Shown piece by piece: positions 1 through 8,767 of a stretch of DNA of 64,000 bases. Every line of letters begins with the position of its first letter. Position 1 is the stretch's first letter. Both the position numbers and the translations under genes were made by a program. This stretch comes from Curtobacterium sp. MCSS17_008 (GTDB lineage Bacteria > Actinomycetota > Actinomycetes > Actinomycetales > Microbacteriaceae). The stretch covers positions 1 to 64,000 of the forward strand of contig NZ_QKSM01000001.1 of assembly GCF_003234185.1 (NCBI RefSeq), in the 5' to 3' direction. A model generated the notes under the pieces. It searched no databases and had not been told where the DNA came from. It worked only from the letters and a program-made list of their open reading frames with translations.

Positions 1-82
1 AAGATATTTTTTTTTTCAAGAAAAAAACGGCATACCAGGTGGGCAGGGCCCTGGTGGGCTCGCAGATGTGTTTAAGAGGCAG
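1..82. other. Untrimmed sequencing adapter (artefact)
   Basis: Positions 17-40 match the Illumina P7 oligo at 19 of 24 bases. 41-48 is the index position. 49-63 matches the Nextera read-2 linker at 11 of 15. 64-82 matches the 19-bp Tn5 mosaic end AGATGTGTATAAGAGACAG at 17 of 19. The poly-T at 7-16 is what a poly-A run-off past the adapter looks like when reverse-complemented. A C10 run follows at 83-92. The chromosome therefore starts at about 83-93, and this is a contig end. No gene should be called here. Confidence 0.93.
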
Positions 83-103
83 CCCCCCCCCCGCGGGCTC
101 GCC

Positions 104-141
104 GACGGATCATCCGTCCTGTCGGCTCGCGTGCTTACAAT
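104..141 (+). promoter_or_regulatory. Putative erpA promoter region with inverted repeat
   Basis: A perfect 7-bp inverted repeat with a 1-nt centre (GACGGAT c ATCCGTC, 104-118) lies upstream of a -10-like TACAAT at 136-141. This is 45 nt before the erpA start. No good -35 box is visible. The repeat sits where a -35-binding regulator would act. The regulator is unknown. Confidence 0.35.
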
Positions 142-186
142 CGTCGGAGGCGCGGTGACCGACACCGCCCGGAGGGAGACGCGCGG

Positions 187-561
187 ATGAGCGACACCAT
201 CATCGACAACGCACCGGCGACGGACGCACGCGCGCACGGCGTCGCGCTCAGCGACGCAGCGGCCGCGAAGGTGGCGAGCCTCCTCGAGCAGGAGGGCCGC
301 GACGACCTCCGTCTGCGCCTCGCGGTCCAGCCCGGCGGCTGCTCGGGTCTGATCTACCAGCTGTACTTCGACGAGCGCCTGCTCGACGGCGACGCCACGG
401 CCGAGTTCGGCAGCGGGGTCGAGGTCGTCGTCGACAAGATGAGCGTCCCCTACCTCGACGGCGCGACCATCGACTTCGAGGACACCATCCAGAAGCAGGG
501 CTTCACCATCGACAACCCCAACGCGCAGGGCAGCTGCGCGTGCGGCGACAGCTTCCACTGA
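187..561 (+). CDS. erpA: HesB/IscA/ErpA family iron-sulfur cluster insertion protein
   Basis: A 124-aa A-type Fe-S carrier that would hold or transfer Fe-S clusters to apo-enzymes in the cytosol. The three conserved family cysteines are present: Cys52 in GGCSG, and Cys117 and Cys119 in the C-terminal SCACG motif. Length is normal for the family. The ATG is preceded by a GGAGGGAG ribosome site about 8 nt upstream. A HesB gene just upstream of ctaC is a recurrent actinobacterial arrangement, which fits a link to respiratory-chain maturation, although a strong hairpin separates it from ctaC here. The choice of erpA over another A-type name is by context. Confidence 0.9.
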   Translation: MSDTIIDNAPATDARAHGVALSDAAAAKVASLLEQEGRDDLRLRLAVQPGGCSGLIYQLYFDERLLDGDATAEFGSGVEVVVDKMSVPYLDGATIDFEDTIQKQGFTIDNPNAQGSCACGDSFH

Positions 562-600
562 CGCCCCGGCGGTCACCTGGCCGCCGACCGGACCGACACG

Positions 601-637
601 CGAGCGGGGAGCGACCGATCTGGTCGCTCCCCGCTCG
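601..637. terminator. Strong hairpin terminator after erpA
   Basis: A perfect 16-bp stem (601-616 with 622-637) with a 5-nt loop starts about 40 nt after the erpA stop. No T-tract follows, as is usual for high-G+C actinobacterial terminators. Confidence 0.8.
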
Positions 638-838
638 TCGTCCGTGGCGGGGTGCACGCCCGTCGCGACCGGGGGAAAGCGGCCTCGAGTGCCCGCCGAT
701 CGAACCCCGCACCGTGTCGTGTGTGCGCGCGACGTCACCAGCTGCGAGTAAGCTAGGAGTGTTCCAACCAAGCTGGGAGCCAGCATCGTGCGGCCTTGGT
801 GTCGCCGGCTCCCGTGGCATGTCTTCCGAGAGGTAACA

Positions 839-1741
839 GTGCGTTCGAATCGCCGTATACGTTGGGCGGCCGTCCCGGTGGCCGTCGGTCTGGTCATCGC
901 ACTGGCTGGCTGCACGCAGCAGCAGATGAACGGGTGGCTCCCGGGCACCGAGGAGACGAAGGACGTCACGAACCACACGAGCCGCATCGTCGGCCTGTGG
1001 ACCACCAGCTGGGTCGTGCTCCTGGCGGTCGGTCTCATCGTGTGGGGCCTCGTGATCTGGGCCGCGATCGTCTACCGCCGCCGCAAGGGCCAGACGGGCC
1101 TGCCGGTGCAGATGCGGTACAACATGCCGCTCGAGATCTTCTACACGATCGTGCCGCTCATCCTGGTGCTCGGCTTCTTCGCCTTCACCGCGAAGGACCA
1201 GTCGGCGATCGAGAAGCCGTTCGACGACCCGGACGCGACGATCCACGTGTACGGCAAGCGCTGGGCGTGGGACTTCAACTACATCGACAAGGACAATCCG
1301 CAGGACAGCGTCTACTACCAGGGCATCCAGGCCCAGGAAGAAGAGGACGGCACGGGCGCCATCGACGAGTCGCAGCTGCCCACGCTGTACCTGCCGGTCG
1401 GCAAGAAGGTCGAGATCGAGCTCTCCTCGCGCGACGTCGACCACTCCTTCTGGGTCATCGACTTCCTCTACAAGAAGGACATGCTCCCGGGCAAGACCAA
1501 CTACGAGTACTTCATCCCGCAGAAGGAGGGCACGTACCAGGGCAAGTGCGCCGAACTCTGCGGTGAGTACCACTCCCTGATGCTCTTCCAGGTCAAGGTC
1601 GTGTCCGAGACGGAGTACGAGCAGTACCTCGACACGCTGCGCGAGCAGGGCAAGGTCGGCCTCCTCGGCAACGAGTACGACACCAACACGAACGAACCGA
1701 ACAACGAGGCGCCGGTCGAGGCGTCGAGCGAGAACAAGTAG
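839..1741 (+). CDS. ctaC: Cytochrome c oxidase (aa3) subunit II, lipoprotein
   Basis: Subunit II of the terminal oxidase accepts electrons from cytochrome c at the CuA centre on the outer face of the membrane. The 300-aa product has a signal peptide with lipobox LAGC (lipidated Cys25), two membrane helices at about 52-77 and 98-117, the conserved [10 protein letters not shown] stretch at about 139-148, and a complete CuA set: His202, Cys237, Glu239, Cys241, His245, Met248. The GTG at 839 is chosen because GAGAGG lies 5-10 nt upstream and it places the signal peptide correctly. An upstream in-frame ATG at 788 would add 17 residues with no ribosome site. It is first in ctaC-ctaD-ctaF, 11 nt before ctaD. 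Confidence 0.95.
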   Translation: MRSNRRIRWAAVPVAVGLVIALAGCTQQQMNGWLPGTEETKDVTNHTSRIVGLWTTSWVVLLAVGLIVWGLVIWAAIVYRRRKGQTGLPVQMRYNMPLEIFYTIVPLILVLGFFAFTAKDQSAIEKPFDDPDATIHVYGKRWAWDFNYIDKDNPQDSVYYQGIQAQEEEDGTGAIDESQLPTLYLPVGKKVEIELSSRDVDHSFWVIDFLYKKDMLPGKTNYEYFIPQKEGTYQGKCAELCGEYHSLMLFQVKVVSETEYEQYLDTLREQGKVGLLGNEYDTNTNEPNNEAPVEASSENK

Positions 1742-1752
1742 GGGCTCGTCAG

Positions 1753-3489
1753 ATGACAACGTCACTCGTCGGCCAGCCGACAGCGCCGACGACGCCGGAC
1801 TTCCAGGCGTCGAAGGTCGGTCGGAAGGGCAACATCATCGTCCGGTGGATCACCTCCACCGACCACAAGACCATCGGGTTCATGTACCTGATCGCCTCGT
1901 TCATCTTCTTCCTGCTCGCAGGTGTGATGGCGCTCGTGATCCGTGCCCAGCTCTTCGAGCCCGGCCTGCAGGTGGTCGCGACGAAGGAGCAGTACAACCA
2001 GCTCTTCACGATGCACGGCACGATCATGCTGCTGATGTTCGCGACGCCGCTCTTCTCGGGCTTCGCGAACGCGATCATGCCGCTGCAGATCGGTGCGCCG
2101 GACGTCGCCTTCCCGCGTCTCAACGGCTTCGCCTTCTGGCTCTACCTGTTCGGCTCGCTCATCGCGGTCGGCGGCTTCCTCACCCCGCAGGGTGCGGCCT
2201 CGTTCGGTTGGTTCGCCTACGCGCCTCTCAGTGACACGACGTTCACACCGGGCCTCGGTGGGACGCTCTGGGTCTTCGGCCTCGGCATGACCGGCTTCTC
2301 GACGATCCTCGGCGCGGTGAACTTCATCACGACGATCATCACGATGCGTGCACCGGGCATGACCATGTTCCGCATGTCGATCTTCACGTGGAACACCCTC
2401 GTGACGTCGCTCCTCGTGCTCATGGCCTTCCCGGTCCTCGCCGCCGCGCTGTTCGGTCTCGGTCTCGACCGCGTGTTCGACGCGCAGATCTACAACCCGG
2501 CCAACGGCGGTGCCCTGCTCTGGCAGCACCTCTTCTGGTTCTTCGGGCACCCCGAGGTGTACATCATCGCGCTGCCGTTCTTCGGCATCGTCTCCGAGGT
2601 CTTCCCGGTGTTCAGCCGCAAGCCGATCTTCGGGTACAAGACCCTCGTCTACGCGACCATCTCCATCGCGGCCCTCTCGGTCACCGTGTGGGCGCACCAC
2701 ATGTACGTGACCGGTGGCGTCCTGCTCCCGTGGTTCTCGCTCATGACGATGCTCATCGCGGTCCCGACCGGCGTGAAGATCTTCAACTGGGTCGGCACGA
2801 TGTGGCGCGGTTCGGTCACCTTCGAGACCCCGCTGCTCTGGGCGCTCGGCTTCCTCATCACCTTCACCTTCGGTGGTCTCACCGGTGTGATCCTGGCGTC
2901 GCCGCCGCTCGACTTCCACGTGTCCGACTCGTACTTCGTCGTGGCGCACTTCCACTACGTGGTCTTCGGCACCGTCGTGTTCGCGATGTTCTCCGGCTTC
3001 TACTTCTGGTGGCCGAAGTGGACGGGCAAGATGCTCAACGAGCGCCTCGGCAAGATCCACTTCTGGCTGCTGTTCATCGGCTTCCACACGACGTTCCTCA
3101 TCCAGCACTGGCTGGGCGTCATCGGTATGCCGCGTCGCTACGCGACCTACCTGCCGAACGACGGCTTCACCTGGATGAACCAGCTGTCGACGGTCGGCTC
3201 GATGATCCTCGCGATCTCGTTCCTGCCCTTCATCTTCAACGTCTACGTGACGGCGCGGAACGCTCCGAAGGTCGCCGTGAACGACCCGTGGGGCTACGGC
3301 CGCTCGCTCGAGTGGGCGACCAGCTGCCCGCCGCCGCGGCACAACTTCACGTCGATCCCGCGGATCCGTTCCGAGTCCCCGGCGTTCGACCTGAACCACC
3401 CGGAGGCCGGTGTGCCGATCGGTGTGGGTCCTGCGAAGGACGCTCCGGATGCTCCGACCTACGACGCCGCGAAGGGCGAGGTGAAGTAA
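1753..3489 (+). CDS. ctaD: Cytochrome c oxidase subunit I
   Basis: Catalytic subunit of the aa3 oxidase (578 aa, about 12 helices), which reduces O2 to water and pumps protons. Visible ligands are His88 (heme a, HGTIM), His266 with Tyr270 in FFGHPEVY (CuB and the cross-linked tyrosine), His315/His316 (CuB), and His399/His401 in AHFHYVV (heme a3 and heme a). The hydrophilic C-terminal tail after about residue 520 is typical of actinobacterial CtaD. It follows ctaC by 11 nt and precedes ctaF by 4 nt, so the three are almost certainly one transcript. Confidence 0.97.
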   Translation: MTTSLVGQPTAPTTPDFQASKVGRKGNIIVRWITSTDHKTIGFMYLIASFIFFLLAGVMALVIRAQLFEPGLQVVATKEQYNQLFTMHGTIMLLMFATPLFSGFANAIMPLQIGAPDVAFPRLNGFAFWLYLFGSLIAVGGFLTPQGAASFGWFAYAPLSDTTFTPGLGGTLWVFGLGMTGFSTILGAVNFITTIITMRAPGMTMFRMSIFTWNTLVTSLLVLMAFPVLAAALFGLGLDRVFDAQIYNPANGGALLWQHLFWFFGHPEVYIIALPFFGIVSEVFPVFSRKPIFGYKTLVYATISIAALSVTVWAHHMYVTGGVLLPWFSLMTMLIAVPTGVKIFNWVGTMWRGSVTFETPLLWALGFLITFTFGGLTGVILASPPLDFHVSDSYFVVAHFHYVVFGTVVFAMFSGFYFWWPKWTGKMLNERLGKIHFWLLFIGFHTTFLIQHWLGVIGMPRRYATYLPNDGFTWMNQLSTVGSMILAISFLPFIFNVYVTARNAPKVAVNDPWGYGRSLEWATSCPPPRHNFTSIPRIRSESPAFDLNHPEAGVPIGVGPAKDAPDAPTYDAAKGEVK

Positions 3490-3493
3490 GGCG

Positions 3494-3910
3494 ATGCGCG
3501 CCAACGTCAACCTGTTCTGGATCCTCTTCGGGTTCTTCATCCTCGCGGACGCCGCGTACACCATCTGGGCCCTCATCTACTACGGACGTCCCGAGTGGGT
3601 CGGCACCGTGGCGATCGGTCTCACCGGGATCATGTCCGCGTTCATCGCGTTCTACCTCGGCAAGGTCATGTCCTCGCAGGGTGGTGTCCTCCCCGAGGAC
3701 CGCGCCGACGCGAACATCGAGGACGGCGACGCCGAGCTCGGGCACTTCAGCCCGTGGTCGTGGTGGCCGATCCTGCTCGCGGCCTCGACGGGTATCTGCT
3801 TCCTCGGTCTCGCGGCCGGCCTCTGGATCGTCCCGATCGGGCTCGCGCTCGTGACGGTCACCCTCGTGGGCTGGGTCTACGAGTACTACCGCGGGAACTT
3901 CGGGCACTGA
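3494..3910 (+). CDS. ctaF: Cytochrome c oxidase subunit IV (actinobacterial type)
   Basis: A 138-aa membrane protein with four predicted hydrophobic segments (about 8-28, 35-56, 91-107, 109-128). It belongs to the short fourth oxidase subunit found only in actinobacteria, and includes the family's PEDRADANIEDGDAELGHFSP stretch followed by paired tryptophans. It begins 4 nt after the ctaD stop and is the last gene of the oxidase operon, closed by a hairpin at 3938-3967. Its role is structural or in assembly within the aa3 complex. No redox ligands are expected or seen. Confidence 0.9.
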   Translation: MRANVNLFWILFGFFILADAAYTIWALIYYGRPEWVGTVAIGLTGIMSAFIAFYLGKVMSSQGGVLPEDRADANIEDGDAELGHFSPWSWWPILLAASTGICFLGLAAGLWIVPIGLALVTVTLVGWVYEYYRGNFGH

Positions 3911-3937
3911 TCCGTCCGTCGCGACGCACCTGACACC

Positions 3938-3967
3938 TCGGGCGGCACCACATCCGGTGCCGCCCGA
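3938..3967. terminator. Hairpin terminator after ctaF
   Basis: A perfect 12-bp stem (3938-3949 with 3956-3967) and a 6-nt loop, about 28 nt after the ctaF stop. Between it and the next gene at 4112 I see only a ribosome site and no other recognisable element. Confidence 0.75.
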
Positions 3968-4111
3968 AGTGCGTCCGGGGCGGCACGCATCCGCACCGAC
4001 CTCCCGGCCCCGCTCGGCCGACAGCGCCGGCGAACCGACCGGGAATCAACCGGCCCGCACGTGGCTTGACCCGTGCGGACCCCGCAACCTCAGCGAAAGG
4101 ACTCACCTCCG

Positions 4112-5485
4112 GTGACCGACAAGCGCACCCTCATCATCTTCGGCGCGACGGGCGACCTCGCCTCCCGCCTGCTGCTCCCGGGGCTCGGCACGTTCCTGCA
4201 GAGCGGACGAGCGGTCCCCGTCCAGCTGATCGGCACGGGCCGGAGCGCCCGGAGCGCGGAACAGTGGAAGGACGTGGTCACGAAGTCGTTCGCGTCGCAG
4301 GACGTCGCGGGCCCGGAGGTCGACGCGACCCTCGAGTCGACCACGTTCATCCAGGGCGACCCGACCGACCCCGAGCACCTCAAAGCGCTGCTCGACGCGG
4401 CCGAGGCGGAGCCGATCCTGTACTTCGCGCTCCCGCCGCAGATCGCCTCGGACATCTGCGAGGCACTGCAGGGCGTCGAGCTCCCCGAGGGCACGACCCT
4501 GGCGTTCGAGAAGCCGTTCGGCACCGACGTCGCCAGCGCCGAGGCACTCAACAAGACGGTGCTCGAGCTCGTCCCCGAGGAGCGCGTCCACCGCACCGAC
4601 CACTTCCTCGGTCGCACCACGGTCCTCAACATCATCGGTCTGCGCTTCGCCAACCGCCTGTTCGAGCCCATCTGGAACGCGGACAACATCGAGAAGGTCG
4701 ACGTCTTCTACGACGAGACCCTCGGTCTCGAGAACCGCGCGCAGTACTACGACGAGGCGGGCGCCCTGGTCGACATGATCCAGTCGCACCTGCTCCAGAT
4801 CCTCGGTCTCGTCACGATGGACGCCCCGGCCGCGATCGACTCGGTGGAGTTCCGCTCGTCGCTCGCCCGCGTCCTCCGCTCGACCCGTCTCAAGGGCGAC
4901 GACCCGAAGGTGGCCTCCCGCCGTGCGGTCTACACGGCGGGCACGATCGACGGCAAGGAGCTGCCCTCGTACCAGGACGAGGACGGCGTCGACCGGTCGC
5001 GCGGCACCGAGACCCTGGCCGAGATCGAGGTCGAGGTGGACACGGCCCGTTGGAAGGGCGTGCCCTTCACCCTCCGCTCCGGCAAGGCGCTCGGCGCCAG
5101 CCGCAAGGAGGTCCTCATCACCTTCAAGCCCGTGCCCCGTCTGCCCTCCGGGCTGTCCGGCCGCCCGAAGGCGGACACGCTGCGCATCGTCCTCAATCCG
5201 GACGAGATCGAGCTGAGCGTGTCGGCCAACGGCGGCGGCAACCCCTTCGAGATGGGCCAGGTCACGCTGTCGTCGTCGTTCGACGGCGGCGAGCTCACCC
5301 CCTACGGCGAGGTCCTCAACGGGATCTTCCACGACGACCCGCTGCTCTCGATCCGCGGTGACGTCGCGGAGCGCTGCTGGGAGATCGTCGAGCCGGTCGT
5401 GGACGCCTGGAAGTCGGGCGAGGTCCCGCTCGAGGAGTACCGCGCGGGCTCGCGCGGTCCGGCGGACTGGGAGTCGTCGTCCTGA
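4112..5485 (+). CDS. Glucose-6-phosphate dehydrogenase family protein, variant active-site motif
   Basis: A 457-aa member of the G6PDH family (hexose-6-phosphate to lactone, reducing NADP). The nucleotide loop GATGDLA is at 11-17 and EKPFG at 133-137. The active-site region reads RTDHFLGRT at about 161-169, where canonical enzymes have RIDHYLGKE: the phosphate-binding Lys is Arg168 and the next Glu is Thr169. A downstream His (226, SHLLQI) fits the catalytic base. No opcA, pgl, tal or tkt lies nearby, so this is not the usual actinobacterial pentose-phosphate cluster. It may be a divergent paralogue with another sugar phosphate or cofactor. The GTG at 4112 follows AAAGGA by 10 nt. An upstream in-frame ATG at 4073 is less likely. 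Confidence 0.8.
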   Translation: MTDKRTLIIFGATGDLASRLLLPGLGTFLQSGRAVPVQLIGTGRSARSAEQWKDVVTKSFASQDVAGPEVDATLESTTFIQGDPTDPEHLKALLDAAEAEPILYFALPPQIASDICEALQGVELPEGTTLAFEKPFGTDVASAEALNKTVLELVPEERVHRTDHFLGRTTVLNIIGLRFANRLFEPIWNADNIEKVDVFYDETLGLENRAQYYDEAGALVDMIQSHLLQILGLVTMDAPAAIDSVEFRSSLARVLRSTRLKGDDPKVASRRAVYTAGTIDGKELPSYQDEDGVDRSRGTETLAEIEVEVDTARWKGVPFTLRSGKALGASRKEVLITFKPVPRLPSGLSGRPKADTLRIVLNPDEIELSVSANGGGNPFEMGQVTLSSSFDGGELTPYGEVLNGIFHDDPLLSIRGDVAERCWEIVEPVVDAWKSGEVPLEEYRAGSRGPADWESSS

Positions 5486-5500
5486 GGGACGTCACGCCCT

Positions 5501-5548
5501 GACGGACGGGAGGCGCGGTGCCGGTCGGCACCGCGCCTCCCGTCCGTC
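5501..5548. terminator. 22-bp hairpin (bidirectional terminator; dispersed repeat copy)
   Basis: A perfect 22-bp stem (5501-5522 with 5527-5548) and GGTC loop lies between two convergent gene ends (5485 plus, 5562 minus). The arm contains GGACGGGAGGCGCGGTGCC, the best copy of a short repeat also seen at about 26043, 27916, 46834, 57163 and inside dnaG at 58663. Confidence 0.85.
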
Positions 5549-5561
5549 GACCGGTGGCCGC

Positions 5562-7445
5562 TCAGGTCACCGGACCCGCGCCCGCGTCCCTGGCCGCCGA
5601 CCGTGTCCCACCGTCGTGCCCGGCGACCCGCGTGTGGTGGCCGGCGGCGGTGCCGCGCGCGCGGGCGATCGCGTCGGCGGCCGACACCAGGGTGAGGTGG
5701 GACAGCACCTGCGGGGTGTTGCCGATGTGGTGGCCGCTCGCGACGTCGACCTCCTCGGAGAGCATGCCGACGTCGTTCGCGTAGCCGACGAGCACGTCCA
5801 TCAGCCGTTCGGCGTCCTCGATGCGTCCGGAGCCGGCGTACTGCTCCACCAGCCAGAACGAGCACGCGAGGAACGGGTGCTCGCTGCCGGAGAGTCCGTC
5901 GAACCCCGAGGTCGTGCGGTACCGCAGGACGAGGCCGTGGTCACCGACCCGCAGGTCCTGCTCGATCGCCGCGACGGTCCCCGTCATGCGCGGGTCGTCC
6001 GCTGCGAGGTAGCCGATCTGCGGCAGGACCAGCAGGCTCGCGTCCACCTCGTCGGTGTCGTAGTGCTGCCGGTAGCTGCCGCGCTCGGCGTTCCAGCCGT
6101 GTTCCTCGATCTCTGCTCGGACGTCGTCGCGGAGCGCCCGCCAGCGGTCGACGGGTCCCTCGAGGCCGAAGTCCTCCACGGCGGCGACACCGCGGTCGAA
6201 CGCCGCCCAGATCATCGCTCGCGAGTGGGTGAAGTGCCGCCGGGGACCGCGCATCTCCCAGATGCCGTTGTCCGGCTCCTGCCAGTGCTCCTCCACGTAC
6301 CGGAGCAGGGCGCGCTGCAGCGCCCACGAGTCGGCGTTCTCCTCGACGCCGAGTTCGCGGGCGTCGTGGAGCGCTGCGAGCACCTCGCCGAACACGTCGC
6401 CCTGGTACTGCGTCGAGGCACCGTTGCCCACGCGGACGGGTGTCGAGCCCAGGTACCCCGGCAGCTCGTCGATCGTCCGCTCCGGCAACTCGCGTTCGCC
6501 GGCGACGCCGTACATGATCTGGACGTCCGCGGGATCACCGGCGACCGCCCGCAGGAGCCACCGTCGCCATGCTGCTGCCTCCTCGCGGTAGCCGTGCGCG
6601 ATGAGCTCGGCGAGCGCGAGCGACGCGTCGCGCAGCCACACGAAGCGGTAGTCCCAGTTGCGTTCGCCCCCGGGGTCCTCCGGGAGGCTCGTGGTCGCGG
6701 CCGCCACGACGCCGCCGGTCGCGCCGTGCGTCATGGCCCGCAGGAGCAGCAGGGATCGTCGACTCGCCTCGGCGTACGGGCCCTCGGTGTGCGCCGTCGA
6801 CATCCAGTCCAGCCACCACCGCTCGGTGCGGTCCAGCGCCGCGTCGACGTCGAGGGGCTCCGGAGGTTCCCGGTGCGAGGGGTACCAGGTGAGGACGGTG
6901 TCCACGACGTCGCCCTCCTCGACGGTCACGGTGGCGGTGTGGCGGTGACCGTCGGCGCGGAACCGCACCCCGCGGACGATGACGGAGCCCGGACCGGCGG
7001 TCGCGAGCAGGGCCGGGGCCTCGTCGCCGCCGACCTGTCGGACCCAGGGGAGTGCGCGGGCGTAGTCGAACCGGATCCGGAGCGTCTGCTCGACCTGCAC
7101 CGACCCCTGCAGGCCCCGGACGCGCCGGACGATCGTCGCGTGGTGCGGGTCGACCGGCATGAAGTCGGTGACCTCGACGGTCCCGGTGGCGGTGACCCAC
7201 ACGGTCGAGAGGACGAGCGTGTCGCGGCGGTGTCGCCAGGTGCTCGTCGCCTCCGGGTCGGTCGGGCGGAGCGACCAGTGACCGTGTTCCTCGGTGCCGA
7301 GCAGGGACGCGAAGGCGGACGGGCTGTCGAAGCGGGGGAGGCACGCCCAGTCGATGGTGCCGTCACGTCCGACGAGGGCGGCGGTGTGCGTGTCACCGAC
7401 GAGGGCGTGGTCCTCGATGCGGTTCGGCGGGGTTCCGGTGCTCAT
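5562..7445 (-). CDS. Glycoside hydrolase family 15 protein (glucoamylase/trehalase-like)
   Basis: A 627-aa cytosolic protein without signal peptide. The N-terminal beta-sandwich (about 10-220) begins with IEDHALVGDTHTAALV, and an (alpha/alpha)6 barrel follows. Family signatures are NWDYRFVWLRD at about 263-273, GNGASTQYQGD at about 340-350, DNGIWEMRG at about 392-400 with probable catalytic Glu397, and HPFLACSFWLVE near 523-534. In actinobacteria many such proteins are alpha,alpha-trehalases; others hydrolyse alpha-glucans. Substrate cannot be fixed from sequence. ATG 7445 (MSTGTPP) is preferred over an in-frame TTG four codons upstream. It converges on the G6PDH-like gene and follows the App1-like gene on the same strand with about 105 nt between. 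Confidence 0.88.
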   Translation of the reverse strand: MSTGTPPNRIEDHALVGDTHTAALVGRDGTIDWACLPRFDSPSAFASLLGTEEHGHWSLRPTDPEATSTWRHRRDTLVLSTVWVTATGTVEVTDFMPVDPHHATIVRRVRGLQGSVQVEQTLRIRFDYARALPWVRQVGGDEAPALLATAGPGSVIVRGVRFRADGHRHTATVTVEEGDVVDTVLTWYPSHREPPEPLDVDAALDRTERWWLDWMSTAHTEGPYAEASRRSLLLLRAMTHGATGGVVAAATTSLPEDPGGERNWDYRFVWLRDASLALAELIAHGYREEAAAWRRWLLRAVAGDPADVQIMYGVAGERELPERTIDELPGYLGSTPVRVGNGASTQYQGDVFGEVLAALHDARELGVEENADSWALQRALLRYVEEHWQEPDNGIWEMRGPRRHFTHSRAMIWAAFDRGVAAVEDFGLEGPVDRWRALRDDVRAEIEEHGWNAERGSYRQHYDTDEVDASLLVLPQIGYLAADDPRMTGTVAAIEQDLRVGDHGLVLRYRTTSGFDGLSGSEHPFLACSFWLVEQYAGSGRIEDAERLMDVLVGYANDVGMLSEEVDVASGHHIGNTPQVLSHLTLVSAADAIARARGTAAGHHTRVAGHDGGTRSAARDAGAGPVT

Positions 7446-7550
7446 GGGCCGATCCAACCACCGTGGTCGGAGGGCGCCGCCCGGGATGAGGATCCGCTCA
7501 GTGGTCCCGGAGGACGCACCGACCGTGTCCGGTCCGCCGACGGTCGAGCC

Positions 7551-8615
7551 CTACAGCGGTGCCGACGGGTCGGCGTCGGTGATGCCCACCCGCGCGAGCT
7601 CCGTCCACAGCCCGGCACCGTCCGGCGCGTACACCCAGGGCGCCGCCGAGTCCCGCGAGCGTTCCTGCGCGCGCGAGCGCCCACCGGCCAGCACGGCCTC
7701 GCTCGTCGACAGCTGACGGATCGCGACGGCGGCGACGTTCTCGGGGTGCTCCTTGGCGAAGTCGCCGTAGAGCGTCTCGTCGTGCTGGCCGTCGTCACCG
7801 ACCAGGAGCCACCGCACGTCGGGGAAGTCCTCGGCCAGTCGCCGCAGGCTCTGCTGCTTGTGCAGCTGCCCGCTCCGGAAGAACCGGTCGTGCGTGGGAC
7901 CCCAGTCCGTGAGCAGCATGGTGCCGGACGGGTACATGTTGCGCGTCAGGAACCGCTGCAGCGTGGGCGCGACGTTCCACGCGCCGGTCGACAGGTAGAC
8001 CGTCGGTGCTCCGGGGTGCTGGGCCAGCACACGTTCGTACAGCACCGACATCCCCGGCACGGGGCGCCGCGCGTGCTCCGTGAGGACGAACGAGTTCCAG
8101 GCGGCGAGCATCGGCCGGGGGAGCGAGGTCACCATGACCGTGTCGTCGACGTCGGAGACCAGCCCGAAGCGCGTGTCGGGGTCCACGATGAAGACGTCCG
8201 CCTCGACGTCCCGCATCCCACCAGCCGAAAGGCGCACGGTCTGCCACCCCGGTTCGAGGTCGATCGGGACCTTCGCGTCGACCACGCCACCGCGGTCGGA
8301 CTGCACCACGTGGGTGGTGCCGCCGGCCGTCACGGTCACCTCGGCGTCGTCGACCGCGACGCTCGTGAAGCTCCGCCACCCCCGGACGCCGTAGTAGGAG
8401 GCATCGGACGCCAGCCCCCGTCGGGTGAGCAGCACGCGGCAGAGCACGCGGATCCAGCCGGGAGCACCGTAGCCCGTGTACGGGACGACGGTCGGGACGA
8501 GCCCGCGGCGCCGGGCTCGGTGCTCACGGAACTCCTGCACGGCGTCCTCGATGCGAGCGGCCCGGTGCAGGATCGGCTCGGCCAACGACGGCTCGTGGGG
8601 CGTCGAGTCGGGCAT
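7551..8615 (-). CDS. App1-family (DUF2183) phosphatase-like protein
   Basis: A 354-aa protein of the App1/DUF2183 family, named after yeast phosphatidate phosphatase App1. The HAD-like acid motif VSDVDDTV is at 153-160 (DxDxT), followed by the family's STGAWN and GDDGQHDETLY motifs. A beta-rich N-terminal half precedes it. No signal peptide or membrane helix is apparent, so action would be cytosolic or peripheral. Bacterial substrates are not established. The start at 8615 follows AAGGA by 8 nt. It is read divergently from the TetR gene at 8768 across a 152-bp shared promoter region, which may put it under TetR control. Confidence 0.85.
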   Translation of the reverse strand: MPDSTPHEPSLAEPILHRAARIEDAVQEFREHRARRRGLVPTVVPYTGYGAPGWIRVLCRVLLTRRGLASDASYYGVRGWRSFTSVAVDDAEVTVTAGGTTHVVQSDRGGVVDAKVPIDLEPGWQTVRLSAGGMRDVEADVFIVDPDTRFGLVSDVDDTVMVTSLPRPMLAAWNSFVLTEHARRPVPGMSVLYERVLAQHPGAPTVYLSTGAWNVAPTLQRFLTRNMYPSGTMLLTDWGPTHDRFFRSGQLHKQQSLRRLAEDFPDVRWLLVGDDGQHDETLYGDFAKEHPENVAAVAIRQLSTSEAVLAGGRSRAQERSRDSAAPWVYAPDGAGLWTELARVGITDADPSAPL

Positions 8616-8709
8616 GGCCCTCATCCTTCCACGGGAACGCTCCGGGCGGCGTCCGGCGCACCCGTGCACCTGGTGAGTCGCAGCGATGTTCCAGCCGGTC
8701 TCTGCGAGA

Positions 8710-8723
8710 GTTGCTCCCGCAAC
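8710..8723. promoter_or_regulatory. Inverted repeat in divergent App1/TetR promoter region
   Basis: GTTGC TCCC GCAAC, a 5-bp inverted repeat with a 4-nt spacer, lies between the divergent genes at 8615 and 8768. This is where an autoregulating TetR operator would be expected. It is short, and TetR sites are usually longer, so this is only a candidate. Confidence 0.3.
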
Positions 8724-8767
8724 ATCCCACATGACCGCGCTCCGCCGGGAGCGCAAGAGGAGAACAC

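Noticed and set aside
83-92. C10 tract as a phase-variable or regulatory homopolymer
   Set aside because: It directly abuts the sequencing adapter and is most likely part of the read-end artefact.
788-838. Upstream in-frame ATG start for ctaC
   Set aside because: It would add 17 residues before the signal peptide and has no ribosome site. GTG 839 has GAGAGG and a normal lipoprotein signal.
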